Source: Porpolomopsis calyptriformis (Eukaryota > Basidiomycota > Agaricomycetes > Agaricales > Hygrophoraceae). Taken from it: a stretch of 64,000 nt of DNA. Each line of letters begins with the position of its first letter. Positions within the stretch are counted from its first letter, which is position 1. Shown here one piece after another: positions 1 to 13,043 of this stretch. The notes under the pieces were generated by a model. That model was given only the letters and a program-made list of their open reading frames with translations. It did no database searches and was not told the origin of the DNA. Where the stretch lies: contig OX621167.1 in NCBI GenBank assembly GCA_951640195.1, positions 682,001 to 746,000 of the forward strand, given 5' to 3'. The position numbers and the translations under genes are program-made.

Positions 1-282
1 TTGGCTACGGTGGTCGCTACTAGCCGTGGCAAAGCGGATCGTGCGGCCAGTGGGGCTTGTGCTCCCGGAGTACCGTTCGCTGGGATGATGGGAGTGATGG
101 TCGCGGCTCTGGTTATGTCGTTAATTCCTGTTCTTTGGTAATGGACTTTATGAACGATGTTCTCTGTATTCCTTGCATATTTTGTCGATCAATAGAACCT
201 AGCTGTGCTTGCTGTCATTCAAGTACAGGATGGTCAAAGTCAATTGAAAATATACATAATATTACACGGGTATGTCAGTTAT

Positions 283-869
283 CTATGAACGTTCGCCTCT
301 CAGTCGACGAGCTAAAGCAAGGTCTTTGGGTTGGATTGTGACACGCTTGGCATGGATGGCAGCGAGATTGGTATCTTCGAATAGGGAGACAAGGTATGCC
401 TCGGCAGCTTCTTGGAGAGCCATGACGGCGGATGATTGGAAGCGGAGGTCGGTCTATGGGTGGCTGATCAGCGAGGAAATAGGGAATTACAGGGAGGAAG
501 GCTTACTTTGAAATCTTGTGCGATTTCGCGGACAAGACGCTGGAAGGGGAGCTTGCGGATGAGGAGCTCGGTTGATTTCTGGTACCGTCTGATTTCGCGG
601 AGGGCGACGGTGCCGGGACGGAACCGATGCGGTTTCTTGACGCCACCGGTAGTTGCGCTCTGCGTGGGTCGGTCGGGGGGTCCAGAGGGAATGAGGAAGG
701 GGAGAGGGGTACTTACGATGGATGTCTTGCGGCCGGCGGAGGACTTGGCTGCGAGTTGCTTGCGAGGGGCTTTGCCTGTGGTGGCCTGGTGAGAGGGTGG
801 AGGGTTTGATGAGGGACGAGGTGACTTACCACCGGTAGACTTGCGGGCGGTTTGTTTGGTACGAGCCAT
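283..869 (-). CDS. Histone H3, copy 1 (four exons, 140 aa)
   Basis: Core histone of the nucleosome. Exons read by eye on the minus strand are 830-869, 717-775, 507-659 and 283-453, joined at GT/AG borders with an intact frame. The protein begins [20 protein letters not shown], contains the [19 protein letters not shown] core block and ends RRLRGERS. Intron 1 falls after the first base of the Gly13 codon, exactly as in the second H3 gene at 9266-9857, so the two are paralogues with shared intron positions. The odd feature is the segment between the K27-equivalent lysine and GGVKK, read as [14 protein letters not shown] across intron 2. That is two residues longer than in copy 2 and the canonical spacing. 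No alternative splice site near this junction restores the usual length. It could be a true H3 variant or a diverging copy. Identity is certain; variant status is open. Confidence 0.95.
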
Positions 870-1583
870 TGAGGTAGTGGTAGTGGATAGGAAAGATGAG
901 TGACAGATCGTGTTGTGTTGGGCTATTTATCAGGACACGATCGCGTTGTTGCACGTGACAATCAACAAGAGGTTTTGGCAGCTGAGTTTGCGGAGAATTT
1001 CGGAGTTGAATATTAAAGTTAAACGACGCGACAAAGGAACCCTCCCGCTGATGTGGGTCGCAAACTATGTTTTTCCGGGTTCCTCCTATCCATCTTTACC
1101 CCTTCAATCATGTCCCTGGGATGGGGCCATGATCGTACCAGGGGTTGGGAAATAGGCCTATCCCAATGGAATTGTCGTTCCCGAACATACATGTGACCAT
1201 GGGCGCTTCACCAGCATCAAAACCGTGTTCTTATCTTGCTCGATGCGCCTTGATCAGCAAATAAACGCGTTCGGGAGACGTTTCTTTACAGAACAACCCG
1301 TTTCGTGTCACGGCATCCCTGCAGCCTACTCAATTGCATGCGCCCACACGGATCATCTGTTAGGTAACTTTGTATTAGCAAAAATCTTTCGTTGAGGATA
1401 TATCGAGTACATTAGAGTTAGTCTGATAGAAAATGGCGTTCTACACGATGACCGACGAGACGCCCGGTGGATCTCACGAAGAAACTGCCGGTAGAATATC
1501 TGTAACGTTACCAGTCTGCGTCCTCTCAGCGTATCGTCAAATGCTGTTTGGAATCCAGCGAACATTCGAGCTATATACAGCAG
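870..1583. other. Intergenic region between divergent H3 copy 1 and NUP85
   Basis: No convincing gene. It must contain both promoters. A TATA-like CTATTTAT at about 930-938 (ATAAATAG on the minus strand) lies 60-70 bp upstream of the H3 start, and a CACGTG E-box core lies near 953. Short open frames in the stretch lack any recognisable domain. Confidence 0.5.
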
Positions 1584-4406
1584 ATGAGCTTATATAATCC
1601 GCTTTTAAGAATGCTGTCTTCAACAAAACACTTGAACCTCGTCCCGTCCTTGGTAGAACCGGGGAAAATAGACCAGTTCATCCGGTCTGGACGAACACTT
1701 TCGACGACGTTGTCTCCGCGCGATAACTCTCTCGCCGTTTTCGTCACCAACTCCGTTCGTCTTTCCCAGGGCACTTTGCTCAGTTGACTAAATCGGTCGC
1801 AGACAACCCCACAAATAAATCAACCCTCAACGTATTCAAAGGAGCAACCTGTCTATTTCGCAACAACAGATGTCCATCCCTCTTCCGAAAGGCGCTTGGT
1901 CAGTCGCACCTCATGACATTACCCCTTCCGCCGATTCTCAACTTTTCCCGCTTTGCAGTTCATCACCGATACTTTGATCATATTTGCCGCCTTCAGAAAT
2001 TTGATCAAGAATGCTCAAATTCGAGATCCCGAATGGTGCATTTAGTTCCTTTCCTTGCCTCGTGTTTCATTAACGCTCCGCACACAGGCTGCAAGGAGAC
2101 CAATGCCAAACAAAGATTCGCAAATTAGCCATTGATTATGTTAATTTCATCAAAGAATGTTGGGTCCATGCTTCCGTACGTCCCTCCCCCATCATTTTTG
2201 TGGCGTTGCCACTTATCTGGCCTATTACAGCAACCCATTTCCCGTCCGGAAGGCCCGCTTCAGTTTAGCAGCGACCACTATCGATCTCTCTACACATCTT
2301 TTTCGTTATTTGTCACTTTGTATTTGCCAGAAAGTGGCCAGGAAGCCGTGCCTGTCGGAGAAGAACTGATGGAATGGCTCAATACCCATTTCATAGAACC
2401 TTCGACGGAGGAAGGTGACCATTTAAGTGCGCTATCCCAACCATGGGAAGACCCGTCATTTTGGCCATATCTGACAAGGTTTTTTCCGTGACCCATTCCC
2501 TTTTTGTGCCATTCGCTCATGCACTCCCAGAACTACCGTCCGAGGTCTTTCAAAGGCTTCAGTCTTCTTCTTAGGTGTCTTGTCTAGCCATCCTTCTGAA
2601 GTTCTCCAGGAGCTTTCTCAACGCTTACTCCCTCTGATCGACAACCACCCCCGCCTCCAGAATTTCTCCGTTGAACGTGACTTTGTATTTTCAACCCGAC
2701 GTTGGAAAGACAAGGTCAAAAGTTTACGCGTCGACATGGACCGTGTCCCAGAAGACAGCCGCCACGATGGGTTCGAAAACTGGTGGGATCGGCTCAGTGA
2801 TATCGTCAGCATTTTAGAGGGCCGTGCTGAAGCCATCCAACGGATATGCGCCGAGCTGGGGGCCGATTGGAAGGAAGTCTCCGCCGCATGGGGAATCTTC
2901 GTAGACATTGGTTTGCGAAGACATGATATCCCGTGAGCCCCTCGTTGTGGCTCCTGGTAATGACACTGACCCTTCGTAAGAGAGGTCGTGGACCAAGTGG
3001 TGGAACATATGCCGCCCGACCCCACCAACATCGAGGACATGATTCACCTTGCTTTGCTGTCCGGGCAACCAGCAAAGGCACTATTGCATGCTTCACAACT
3101 TGATTCCTGGTTGGCGGCCCACCTAGCCGACATCATGGAGCCGCTTTCTTTAATTCCAGAGGAAATGGACGAGGAGTGCGTAAAATCAACCTAGTCCCGT
3201 TTTCAATACCAACTCCTCGTATCCTTCACAGTTCTGAGCTTTCCGTCCGTGATCAATACATCCTTGCCTACGCCGAATATCTGCACTCTGATCCTGCTCT
3301 TTGGCAAATTACCATCGATTACATGTATTCTTGCGGGGATGTAGGTAAACAGCGAGCGGATGAAGGTGCGGTTTTACTTTCTCTCTTCCCCTTCCTTTCA
3401 GCTCAACGGGCACCTTCGTAGTCCTCGTTCGGGTCCCTTTGTGTTTGACAAAGCAAGAAAAAAATGATCATGATGGCGAGGAACAACAAACAGCTGAGAA
3501 AATCAGATCGGGAGACGTTGTAGGCGTACTGCAAAAGGTTAATCAGGCCTGTTTCGAGTATGAACGGGAATCCGTCAGACGGACGGTCTGCAAAGTCAGG
3601 TCTTATTTCCCCTCCATCTCCATACAAGAGATGCTTACTTCTCACAGATGGCAGCGCAGACACTCGCATATGAAAAAGATTACGGTCTTGCAATTTCCTA
3701 CTTTGCGTCTGCGGAAGATTGGCGAGGACTTGGACATGTTGTCGACCAGGTTTTGGATGTGTATATAACCAGCGGTTCGTTTGCCTCTCATGCTCTCGTT
3801 CTGTGCTAACAGTAGTCTAGGACCTGCTACGTTTGCTCGCTACGCGGCAGACATTGCATCCTCCCTGCAGCAGCTACAAGCTCAAGCTGACTGCCGTGCC
3901 ATCTATATCCATCGTTTAACGTTTGCCGTGCGATACGCACAGTTTCATCACTTGCGGATGAACGGTGAACTTGAAGATGCTGCTTTAGATCTCGTGGGTA
4001 TGTTCCACGATGACATCCCCCCAAAGTGCTGGTGGGGCGTTCTTCTCTGCGATGCGGGCGAGCTTTTACAGTCCAGTAAGTTGTTTCCGCTCATACGAAC
4101 AAGACTGGCCGGTCGCTGAATTATTTCTCGGCCGTATCACGCTCAGATTCGGCATTGTTATTTTCGACCACCGGAGCATGCGAACTACTCCGAAAATTGG
4201 AAGAAATTTCCATCAGAACTGCCCAAGGGTCCGGGGATGACTATTTAAGCGTACTTCAAAGAACTATCAAGGGCTGTGGAGAAAAAGAAGCATTGGAACG
4301 TCTCAGGATGGTACGCATGGCACTGGCGCGCTACTTTGCAAGATGCACTGTAATAGGCGTAGGAGGAAAGCACGCTGTAGATCACCGACCTAACCATGTA
4401 TCATGA
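1584..4406 (+). CDS. NUP85: Nucleoporin Nup85 (Nup84/Y-complex subunit)
   Basis: Scaffold subunit of the nuclear pore Y-complex, acting in the nuclear envelope. The first exons are 1584-1754, 1803-1898, 1959-2035 and 2088-2175, with the next exon from 2264. Their joins restore one frame giving AVFVTNS, PVYFATTDVHPSSERRL, FITDTLIIFAAFRNLI and LAIDYVNFIKECWVHAS, typical of Nup85 N-termini. Later exons carry FWPYLTR...VRGLSKASVFFLGVLSSHPSE, NHPRLQNF, LLSGQPAKALLHASQLDSWL, SVRDQYILAYAEYLHSDPALWQ and the helical C-terminal block ending LRMVRMALARYFARC, which matches the end of animal and fungal Nup85. Start chosen at the first ATG of the first exon. At least ten introns of about 50 bp are needed. 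The protein would be near 700 residues, a normal length. No frameshifts were seen that introns do not explain. Assignment rests on motif memory, not a search. Confidence 0.85.
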
Positions 4407-5050
4407 TGCCATCCGAATCGGGTTTAACATTGTTCAGTTATGGTCTTCCTGGTTATCTGATACCACTTTGATTTTGTTTTTTGTAGCTCCTTACCCCACT
4501 AGGTCTGGCTGGTTTGGTCTTTACGCTCGACCGATTGCTGAAAGTAGCGAGCACCGCAAAAGCACTGGCGGCTTCCGTCTGGCACTACAGTTCCTTCCCA
4601 TGATCTACAAGGATGTTTTCACACCAGGAGCTCGGAGCTGATCGAATGGATTTGTCGATCACCTAAACGACCGGCCGGCGAGCTTGGTCGGTCTGTTTGT
4701 GGTATCCGGGCGCTTGGAGTGCGAGTCGCGAGATTTTAATTATCCTGATCCGAGCTTATCGCAACCTGATCCACTATTTTTCCGCAACGAGTGCGGCGGT
4801 AACTTTCTCAGAAGAACCCAGTTCTTGTCCCCGGATCTTGGAAAAATGTATGGGTACGCTTCTAGTCCGCCCACGATGTGTGCCACCATCGTCCAAAGTG
4901 GATAACACCCTTGCCCTGTTTTTTTGTTTGTTTTTTTGTTTTTTTTTTAGCGGTGGAGCATCTATAAAAATCGGGTGGCATTGTAGGATTGTGTCCGAGC
5001 TTCCCCCCAACCCCAGCAGTTTTATCTCATTGCTCAAATTTTACTCGACA
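4407..5050. other. Spacer downstream of NUP85
   Basis: No supported gene. An open stretch at about 4485-4601 follows a T-rich TAG acceptor and encodes a hydrophobic helix-like peptide (LLTPLGLAGLVFTLDRLLK), but no partner exon was found. A T-rich tract lies at 4918-4950. Part of this must be the NUP85 3' UTR and the promoter of the next gene. Confidence 0.4.
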
Positions 5051-5458
5051 ATGTGTCTCATCATGAAATCCGTTGTGGAATATTCCTGCGGCCATCGGGT
5101 CGTCATTAAGAGACAAAGGGTGCGTGTGTCCAATCCACGGATGACTTGGCACTCCACGCTGACGCGAATGCCTCAGACGGATTGCAACAGCCCAAATTGC
5201 GAGCTCAGCCAGAATCACAGGAGTGATGAACATGATTGTACACAGTGCAACCATGTGTATGATGAATGCTTTCTACTCGACGAAATTTTGCCAACTGAAT
5301 GTCCTCCAGAATGCTGGCAGAGCAAGAATATCTCACAGAAAAGTTGGACAGGCGCTGCGACGTATGCCGCGCGGGTGGTCAGTGATTCTGATCGTCGGTG
5401 GTGCTTGAATTGGTTCTGTAAAAGTGTTTTCCGAAATGATTGTACAATACGAGAATGA
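5051..5458 (+). CDS. Small cysteine-rich hypothetical protein (135 aa)
   Basis: Single open frame starting MCLIMKSVVEYSCGHRVVIK, with twelve cysteines and several histidines in 135 residues, including YSCGH, DCNSPNC, DCTQC, ECPPEC and WCLNWFC. The N-terminal V-x-Y-S-C-G-H pattern is familiar from small uncharacterised basidiomycete proteins that may bind metal through Cys/His clusters; this is a family impression and no function is assigned. There is no signal peptide, so a secreted effector is not supported. The 3' end may be altered by an unrecognised intron, because the last 30 residues lack the spacing regularity of the rest. Confidence 0.55.
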   Translation: MCLIMKSVVEYSCGHRVVIKRQRVRVSNPRMTWHSTLTRMPQTDCNSPNCELSQNHRSDEHDCTQCNHVYDECFLLDEILPTECPPECWQSKNISQKSWTGAATYAARVVSDSDRRWCLNWFCKSVFRNDCTIRE

Positions 5459-5596
5459 TTTTGATTTGTGAAATTAAAAAATAATCTCGGTGGCGTTCAT
5501 TATTACATAATACCAGCCACTTCGTCGACCAATTACAGAAATAGACTGTCACAGCCTGTTGGTTACAGGTCAACCAAAGAAGTCGCAAACGCGCCC

Positions 5597-8251
5597 ATGA
5601 GCGTAACCATCGCCGACGACGGGTATTCTTCACCCGCTTGGGACACTACAGATCACTCAACCTCTGGCTACAGCATGTACGGGACAGTCGGCGATCCTCC
5701 CCATGATCCAGTATCAGCTCACCTTTACGCGAAACCTAGTTCTCCCCAGCCTCGCTCGAGCGCAGATTCGGCCGGTGGACCGTCAGTCTCGAAGTGGGGC
5801 GATAGCGTGTCTACGGTCGAGCGTCGGGGTGCATTGTCGTCCATTCCTGCCGATGCCGCCAGTCTCGTTGATACGACGTTTGACGAGAATATACTCAGAG
5901 CGTTATGTGATTTAGACGTAAGTTCGAGGCGAACCCTGACTTACCTCATCTTATCTTGATCATATATGTTCTAGTGTGGTGTGCCATTGTTACTCGATCG
6001 GATTAAGCAGAGTATGGTGTCATGCAGGGTGCGTTTGTGAACCCTGCCACGTTTTGCTATCTCATGTATGACGGTGTTTTTATCAGGAAGCGTCGATATT
6101 CTTCAAGAAACGAGCGTCGTTGGAGGAAGAATATGGGAAGGGATTGCAGAAGCTGTCTCGGGCCACTGCGGACATGTACTCGTTGAGCGAGGGCAAGGCT
6201 GGGTACGTTTCTCTTGCAGGTTGCCACACACATAATCTGACCCCGATAACCACTTCAGGACATTTGTTAATGCATGGCAGTCGGCTATGAAGATCCACGA
6301 GGTAATGGCCGAGAACCGACTGCGTTTCGCGCAGCGAATGAACGAGATGAGCGATGAGCTGGCCACGCTTTGTAAGGAGGTAGACAAAAATCGGAAACAA
6401 GTGCGTCGTCTCCTCGGACTTTTTTGTTCTTCGCTCAACTCCTTGCCAGACCAAAGAACTTGCAAGCCGCTACGAGCGTGCCTTGCAGGAATCAGAAATG
6501 TCAACAGAAAAAAGTAAGAATCGGCTTGATGTGACGTCGGAAGAATTGGAACGTGTATTACTTCAAAAAGAAGGCGAATCTTTCAAAGAAAACGCCGTTC
6601 AAGGAAGGTCCCCCGGTGGGAAACGGGCAATCGGAAAGGCGGTTGCAAAAGGAGGCCTGCTCTTGAAGGGAAAGAACCCCGGAAACGTATACCTCTCCGC
6701 TATGGGCACACTTCTGCATATTCACTCAACCTTGTACCACAGATCCAGAGGCAAGAAGATGATGTCAGAGCAAGAATGTCGACCGCTTCAGACTCCTTTC
6801 GAAAAGCTATGATCGATACGCAAGCAATACGGCAGGAGTATTTCAACTTTCAATTACCCCGGATATTACGAGTAAGCGGGTGGCCATGTTGCCTGTCTCT
6901 TACATCCTTGACCATTTACTGTTCGAACAGGCTCTGAAAGAGTGTGCGGACGAAATTGACCTGGGTACCCAATACCATCTCACCCGATATGCCTTTCTGT
7001 TTGAGAGCATAGTGATGAGTGATGGGTCGACACTGGTGCCTCCTGGTGAAGATGGTGAGTGTCCATGTCGGCCTCCATCCTCACCTTTATCTTCTGAGCG
7101 TCGTTTTCAGCACATAATGGTCTCAAGGGCATGATTGAGCTGATCGACAATCGGGCGGACTTCAAAGTATTCATGCAGAACTACTCCTTTGCTTACAACC
7201 ACAGTGCATTACCTCGGGGACCACGGCGAGACGGTCCACGAGAGGAAGGCTTTGTGAGTGGACCTCTTGTTTGTGCAAAGATCTCAACCGATGAATTCGA
7301 CTTGTTTCAGTTGCCACCAGTCTCCGCGCACAGCGATCGGGCTTACGGCAACTCCAACATACACCATCCTGCCAAGCCTCAAGTTCCGGAGAAAGGACAA
7401 CCTACGTTTGGCGTTGACCTTGCCGAGCAAATGTTAAGGGATAATTGCGATGTCCCGCCGATCATGCGTAAATGCTGTCTGGCTATTGAAACTCACGGGC
7501 TGAAATCGCAAGGGATCTACCGGCTAAGTGGAACAACAAGCAAAGTAGCCAAACTAAAGGAACGCTTAGACAAAGGTTTGTGCGCCCCCCCTTGTTCTCT
7601 TGCGGTTGGCTCACGTCTGCTTGCAGACCTAGATTCAGTCAACTTGGATGGCGATGAATGGACGAACGATATTAATAACGTCGCTAGCCTTATGAAGCTG
7701 TGGCTCCGAGAACTGCCAGATCCCTTGTTGACGTTCGCGCTGCATCAGGGGTTTATTGACGCGGCTAGTGGGTCACCGTTTCCTTCCGATCCGTCTCGCT
7801 GACTAAAGCCACGGCACTGATAGGAATTGAAAATGAACGGCTAAGACATATCCGATTGCATGAGCGAGTGAACGACCTTCCCGACCCGAACTACGCCACG
7901 CTCAAATTCTTTTTGGCTCATTTGAATAAGTGGGTGTCTGACCGTGATAAATCCGAGTTTTTGTGTTCCCTGACACGTTTCGATATTAGGATCCAGCAAC
8001 ATGAAGCGGACAATTCGATGTCCATACAGAATCTGGCGATCGTGTTTGGACCGACACTTTTCGGCCAGATGATGCCTAGTCATGGCATCATCAACGGGCA
8101 GATGAATGGTATGGCGGATGCTGCGCTTCAGAATAAGGTGAGTCATGTGGCCGCTCGGTTTACGTTGGATGACTCAGGACTCGGATGGGAACAGGCGATT
8201 GAAACGATTCTCGAGCATTATACCGACATTTTCGTTGACGAAGGCGAGTAG
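5597..8251 (+). CDS. F-BAR and RhoGAP domain protein, Rgd1-like
   Basis: Predicted GTPase-activating protein for Rho-type GTPases at the plasma membrane; yeast Rgd1 acts on Rho3/Rho4 in polarity and wall signalling. The start ATG gives MSVTIADDGYSSPAW. A disordered N-terminus precedes an F-BAR domain: FDENILRALCDLD, CGVPLLLDRIKQS, EASIFFKKRASLEEEYGKGL, TFVNAWQSAMKIHEVMAENR, ending near LKECADEIDLGTQYHLTRYA. The C-terminal RhoGAP domain shows GIYRLSGTTSKV with the arginine finger, LMKLWLRELPDPLL and NLAIVFGPTLF. Around ten short introns interrupt it; the last exon ends IFVDEGE then TAG at 8251. Expected protein about 680-700 residues, like fungal Rgd1 proteins. It converges on the H4 gene, leaving about 270 bp between the stop codons. 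Confidence 0.88.
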
Positions 8252-8520
8252 ATCTTGTCTCTCATCTGGATGAGAAATTCCCCCATCTGTTCGTGTTCGT
8301 ATATACCCTCTCTTGTTTATTTACACCACTCAGTAGCGCTAGTCGAGTGTATCTCACATCCTGTATGCGGTCTCGAAGCAAGTTATTATTATGGTCTTCA
8401 CTATGACTCCCCTCGTCTGAGTGTTCTTCCAGACTTGCGAAGTGAGTCTTCGCAAATGACGCTCGGAGCAATACCGTAGTATTACAGTAAAAGTACAATA
8501 GAACAAAGGTATAAATAAAT

Positions 8521-8992
<472 letters not shown>

Positions 8993-9265
8993 GTTTGAGC
9001 TAGGTTTGAGTGATGAGAGTGTTGATGGTTGTGTACGTCGAAGTGATGAATTGAGCAAAGTCCGACGGACTGAGCCTTATATAGTGTCGGTCTGTGGCTG
9101 TGCTAAATTTCTGTTTGTTGATTCAAGTCGCGAGTGATCACGTGATATAAACCGACTTTTGTATATATAAACAGACCATCTTCGGACTTGGTCAACCCTC
9201 ACTTCTTGCTTTAGTACCACCACTCGTCCACGCAAAAAACACACACTTGACTAGATTCGCACCAA
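8993..9265. promoter_or_regulatory. Shared H4/H3 bidirectional promoter
   Basis: 273 bp between the divergent H4 and H3 starts. A TATATAAG box for H4 (minus strand, about 9076-9083) and a TATATAAA box for H3 (about 9162-9171) can be seen. A perfect palindrome ATCACGTGAT containing an E-box lies between them at 9137-9146. Co-regulation of the two histones is inferred from this layout. Confidence 0.7.
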
Positions 9266-9857
<592 letters not shown>

Positions 9858-10052
9858 ACGATCCACGACTACGACACTGTCTATCTTTGGTTTTGTATTT
9901 GTACTTAGTGTATCCTTTTAGTATTTAATTGCTGGTGCTCTCACCGGGCTGTAGGGATATACAGTACACGTTAGGCCCAAGTTCTTGCCTGGTACATTGG
10001 GCGAGGATCGTGCTATAATACAGATGCCTTTCGAGCGCCGCTTACACTCATC

Positions 10053-12796
10053 ATGACAACCTTCAACTTGGTCGGACGCGATCAAATCAACTACAATTTT
10101 CTAGCGCCAGGTCAGTACTCATCTGATTCGGCGCGTGCTACACTTGTGCCACGGGTGCCAAGTCACCCTTCCGTTCCCTATATAATCTGACTTCCGTCCT
10201 TAGGCCTAGACAATGCCAACTGCCACCAACCACATTCACTACAACGCGTCAACGATGCCCCACTCGACCTTCTCTCCATTCATTTCACCGGAAGGGAAAA
10301 AGAATTGGTCTTTATAAAAGAAGCGATGCGCAAACACTGGGGCGATTTGCCAAGCCGTTGTGCTGTCTACGGGATGCCAGGGATCGGGAAAACCCAGTTG
10401 TTGTTGCAGTTTGTAAAAGTATCGTTCGGTCAGCGTCAGTACTCGCACGTCTTTTGGATGTCGTCTACCACGGTCGACAAGCTCCACCAAGGATTCGCTA
10501 AATTGCTCGATCTCGTCGGACATCCTGATCGCGACCGGCAGGAGCAGAGTGCAAAGCTGACCGCCGCAAGACGTTGGTTGGAAGGCTCTCATGGAGAGGA
10601 TGACGGCATCCGTTGGCTCCTTGTCCTCGATAACGTCCACAACGACACACTCCACTTCCTTCGCTCTCATCTGCCTAACAGCCATTCCCGGGGGAACATT
10701 CTGTTCTCCACGAGAACGGCCGAGGTTGCCGAGGTGTTGGTGAACGCGGCGGGAGAACAATATTCGATACTTGGACTTCAGACCCTAGATCTACCGGACT
10801 CGGCCGATCTTCTCCTCAGAGATGCAGGCATAGACGTGGCAACTGTAACGCCCTCGTTCCTGCACCAGGCTGAAAAGTTGGTGGGATGCGTCGGCCGTCT
10901 GCCCCTGGCCATTGTTCACGCAGCATCGTTCATGAAGCAGACTGGTACAACTCTTGATGCTATGCTCGAGCTGTATATGACCAAGTGGAAAATAGAGGTA
11001 GATTCATATCTTTACCCCTTACATCAAATCTGAATGTTCACTCATATGGATAGGCGATTCGATGGGAGAATAGTCTAACACCTTACGAGGAGCAATCAGT
11101 AGCGGCTACGTTTACTAACCAGATCAACCAACTGGATCCAGAATCTCGCGATATCAAGAATCTTCTCACAGTGCTGTCGTTCCTTGACCCGGAAAAAATA
11201 CCCGTGGAGATGATCGTTGAAGGGGCCAAGGATTTGTTGCGATCCCGGGAGCAACCATTGCAGCCCCCACTTCCACCCAACTCCGTCCTGTCATATGCTC
11301 CCGAGAACCGGAGTCAACGAGGCATGAAAATCCAAACCGACGGCAGTAGCCCGGCCTCATCCGAATCCCAATCATTGATCTCTCTGATCCTCACACCATT
11401 CGCGTTTCAGAAAGCAATCCAAAAACTCAGCGACCTCTCGCTAGTTGAACGTCGGTCCAGTATTGGAGATGCTTCGTTGTGGATGCACGATTTGATCCAG
11501 TTCATAGTGCAGGAGTCCGCGAGGACAGAAGAAACTCACCAAGAGTGGCTCCAGTTGTGTGTCTCGCTTGTCTATTCAACGTTCCAGCATATCAAGGACT
11601 ACGAATCCCCACGTTCCTGGGCTGATTGCGAGAAATTCATCCCCCACCTACGTTCCTTAAACCAAGCATGGAGTGACGTGTATGGCATGAACAGCGAGCT
11701 GACCGAGGCCAAGGCCAGGATGACAATATATCTGCGGAGCCGTGGACGATATGGCGAGGCTGAGGAGTGGTGCAAGCAGGCGCTTGAAGTGAGACAGAAG
11801 CACCTAGGGGCCCACCACCCAGACACGCTCTTGTTAGTCAACATTCTCACTTTGGTGCACGAATCGCAAGGACGGCACTACGAGGCCGGGGCGTTGCAGC
11901 AGAGGGCGTTAGCTGCCCAGGAAGAGCGTCTGGGGGCCAACCACCCGAATACATTCTTCCCAATGAACAACCTCGCGTTCGTGTACCAGTCGCAAGGGCT
12001 GTACGATCAGGCGGAAGAGCTACAAAAGTGTGTGTCGGCCGGGTGGGAGAACTATCTAGGGGGCGATCACCCCAACACGCTGACGTCAATGAACAACCTC
12101 GCGTCCGTGTATCGGTCGCAAGGACGGTACGACGAAGCAGAGGATCTACAGAAGCGTGTGTTAGCCGGCTGGGGCAAGGATTTGGGTTTTGCCGACCACC
12201 CAGACGTGATGTTCTCGATGGGCAACCTTGCAGAAATCTATCAGTCGCAAGGACGGTACGGTGAGGCGGAGGCTTTACAGAATCGTGTGTCGACAAGCTG
12301 GGAGAGACATCTAGGAACTGATCATCCAAACACGCTGATGTCGATGAGCAACCTTGCGGGAATGTATCTCTCGCAAGGGCGGCATGACGAGGCCGAGGTC
12401 CTGCTCAAGTCTGTATTAGCCAGCTGGGAGAGACATCTAGGGGCTGATCATCCAAACACTCTGATGACAAAAAGCAACCTCGGGGAAGTGTATCAACTGC
12501 AGGCACAGTACGGCGAGGCAGAGATGCTACATCAACAGGCGTTGACTGGCTGGGCGAAACATTTCGGGACCGATCACCCAAACGCGCTGACGTCGATGGA
12601 CAACCTTGCTTTGGTGTATCAGTCGCAGGGAAGGTTTGACGAAGCAGAGGCAGCTCTGAATCAGGTGCTGGCTAGCCGGGAGAGGTGTCTTGGGCACGGT
12701 CACTCAGAAACACGTACGACAAGAGACAATCTTGACCACCTCCGTCGATTGCGGGATGGATCAGTAACGCAAGCGGAGTCTACGCAACCTTTATAA
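10053..12796 (+). CDS. STAND NTPase (NB-ARC/NACHT-like) with C-terminal TPR array, fungal NLR-like
   Basis: Probable cytosolic signal-transduction ATPase of the fungal NLR-like class, implicated generally in non-self recognition and heterokaryon incompatibility. Exons 10053-10110, 10204-10997 and 11054-12796 give 864 residues. Starts MTTFNLVGRDQINYNF; this GRDQI-type lead-in is common before fungal NB-ARC domains. Walker A is GMPGIGKTQ (about residues 76-84), Walker B RWLLVLDN (about 156-163), and the GLPLA-like element is GRLPLAIVHAASF. Residues about 514-853 hold eight 42-residue TPRs of the kinesin-light-chain type, pattern GRYDEAE...L...HPNTL.SMNNLA.VYQSQ. No separate N-terminal effector domain is visible. 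The repeats resemble one another closely at DNA level (GTCGCAAGGACGGTACG recurs), as expected where repeat units exchange. Binding partner unknown. Confidence 0.88.
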
Positions 12797-13043
12797 CTGA
12801 CGAGCCAGGGATTAAACCGTCGTTCGACGTTCGGGTTTGCATTCTGATACAAGAACCTCAGTAAAACATGCTTGAATTATTCCCAAATTGAAGAATGTTC
12901 CCTCGACGGCGCATCCGCACGATACTTGATAATATCGACATTTTTGTATTAGGATTCCAATTCTATATCTGAATTCGGATGGATATAATCACACTCCACC
13001 AACTAAGTATTGCCAACCGACGCAGCAAAAACCAATCTGATGA

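Noticed and set aside
4485..4601. Hydrophobic open stretch after NUP85 as an extra exon
   Set aside because: Nup85 already ends with its conserved C-terminal helix at about 4345-4406, and no second exon with matching phase was found.
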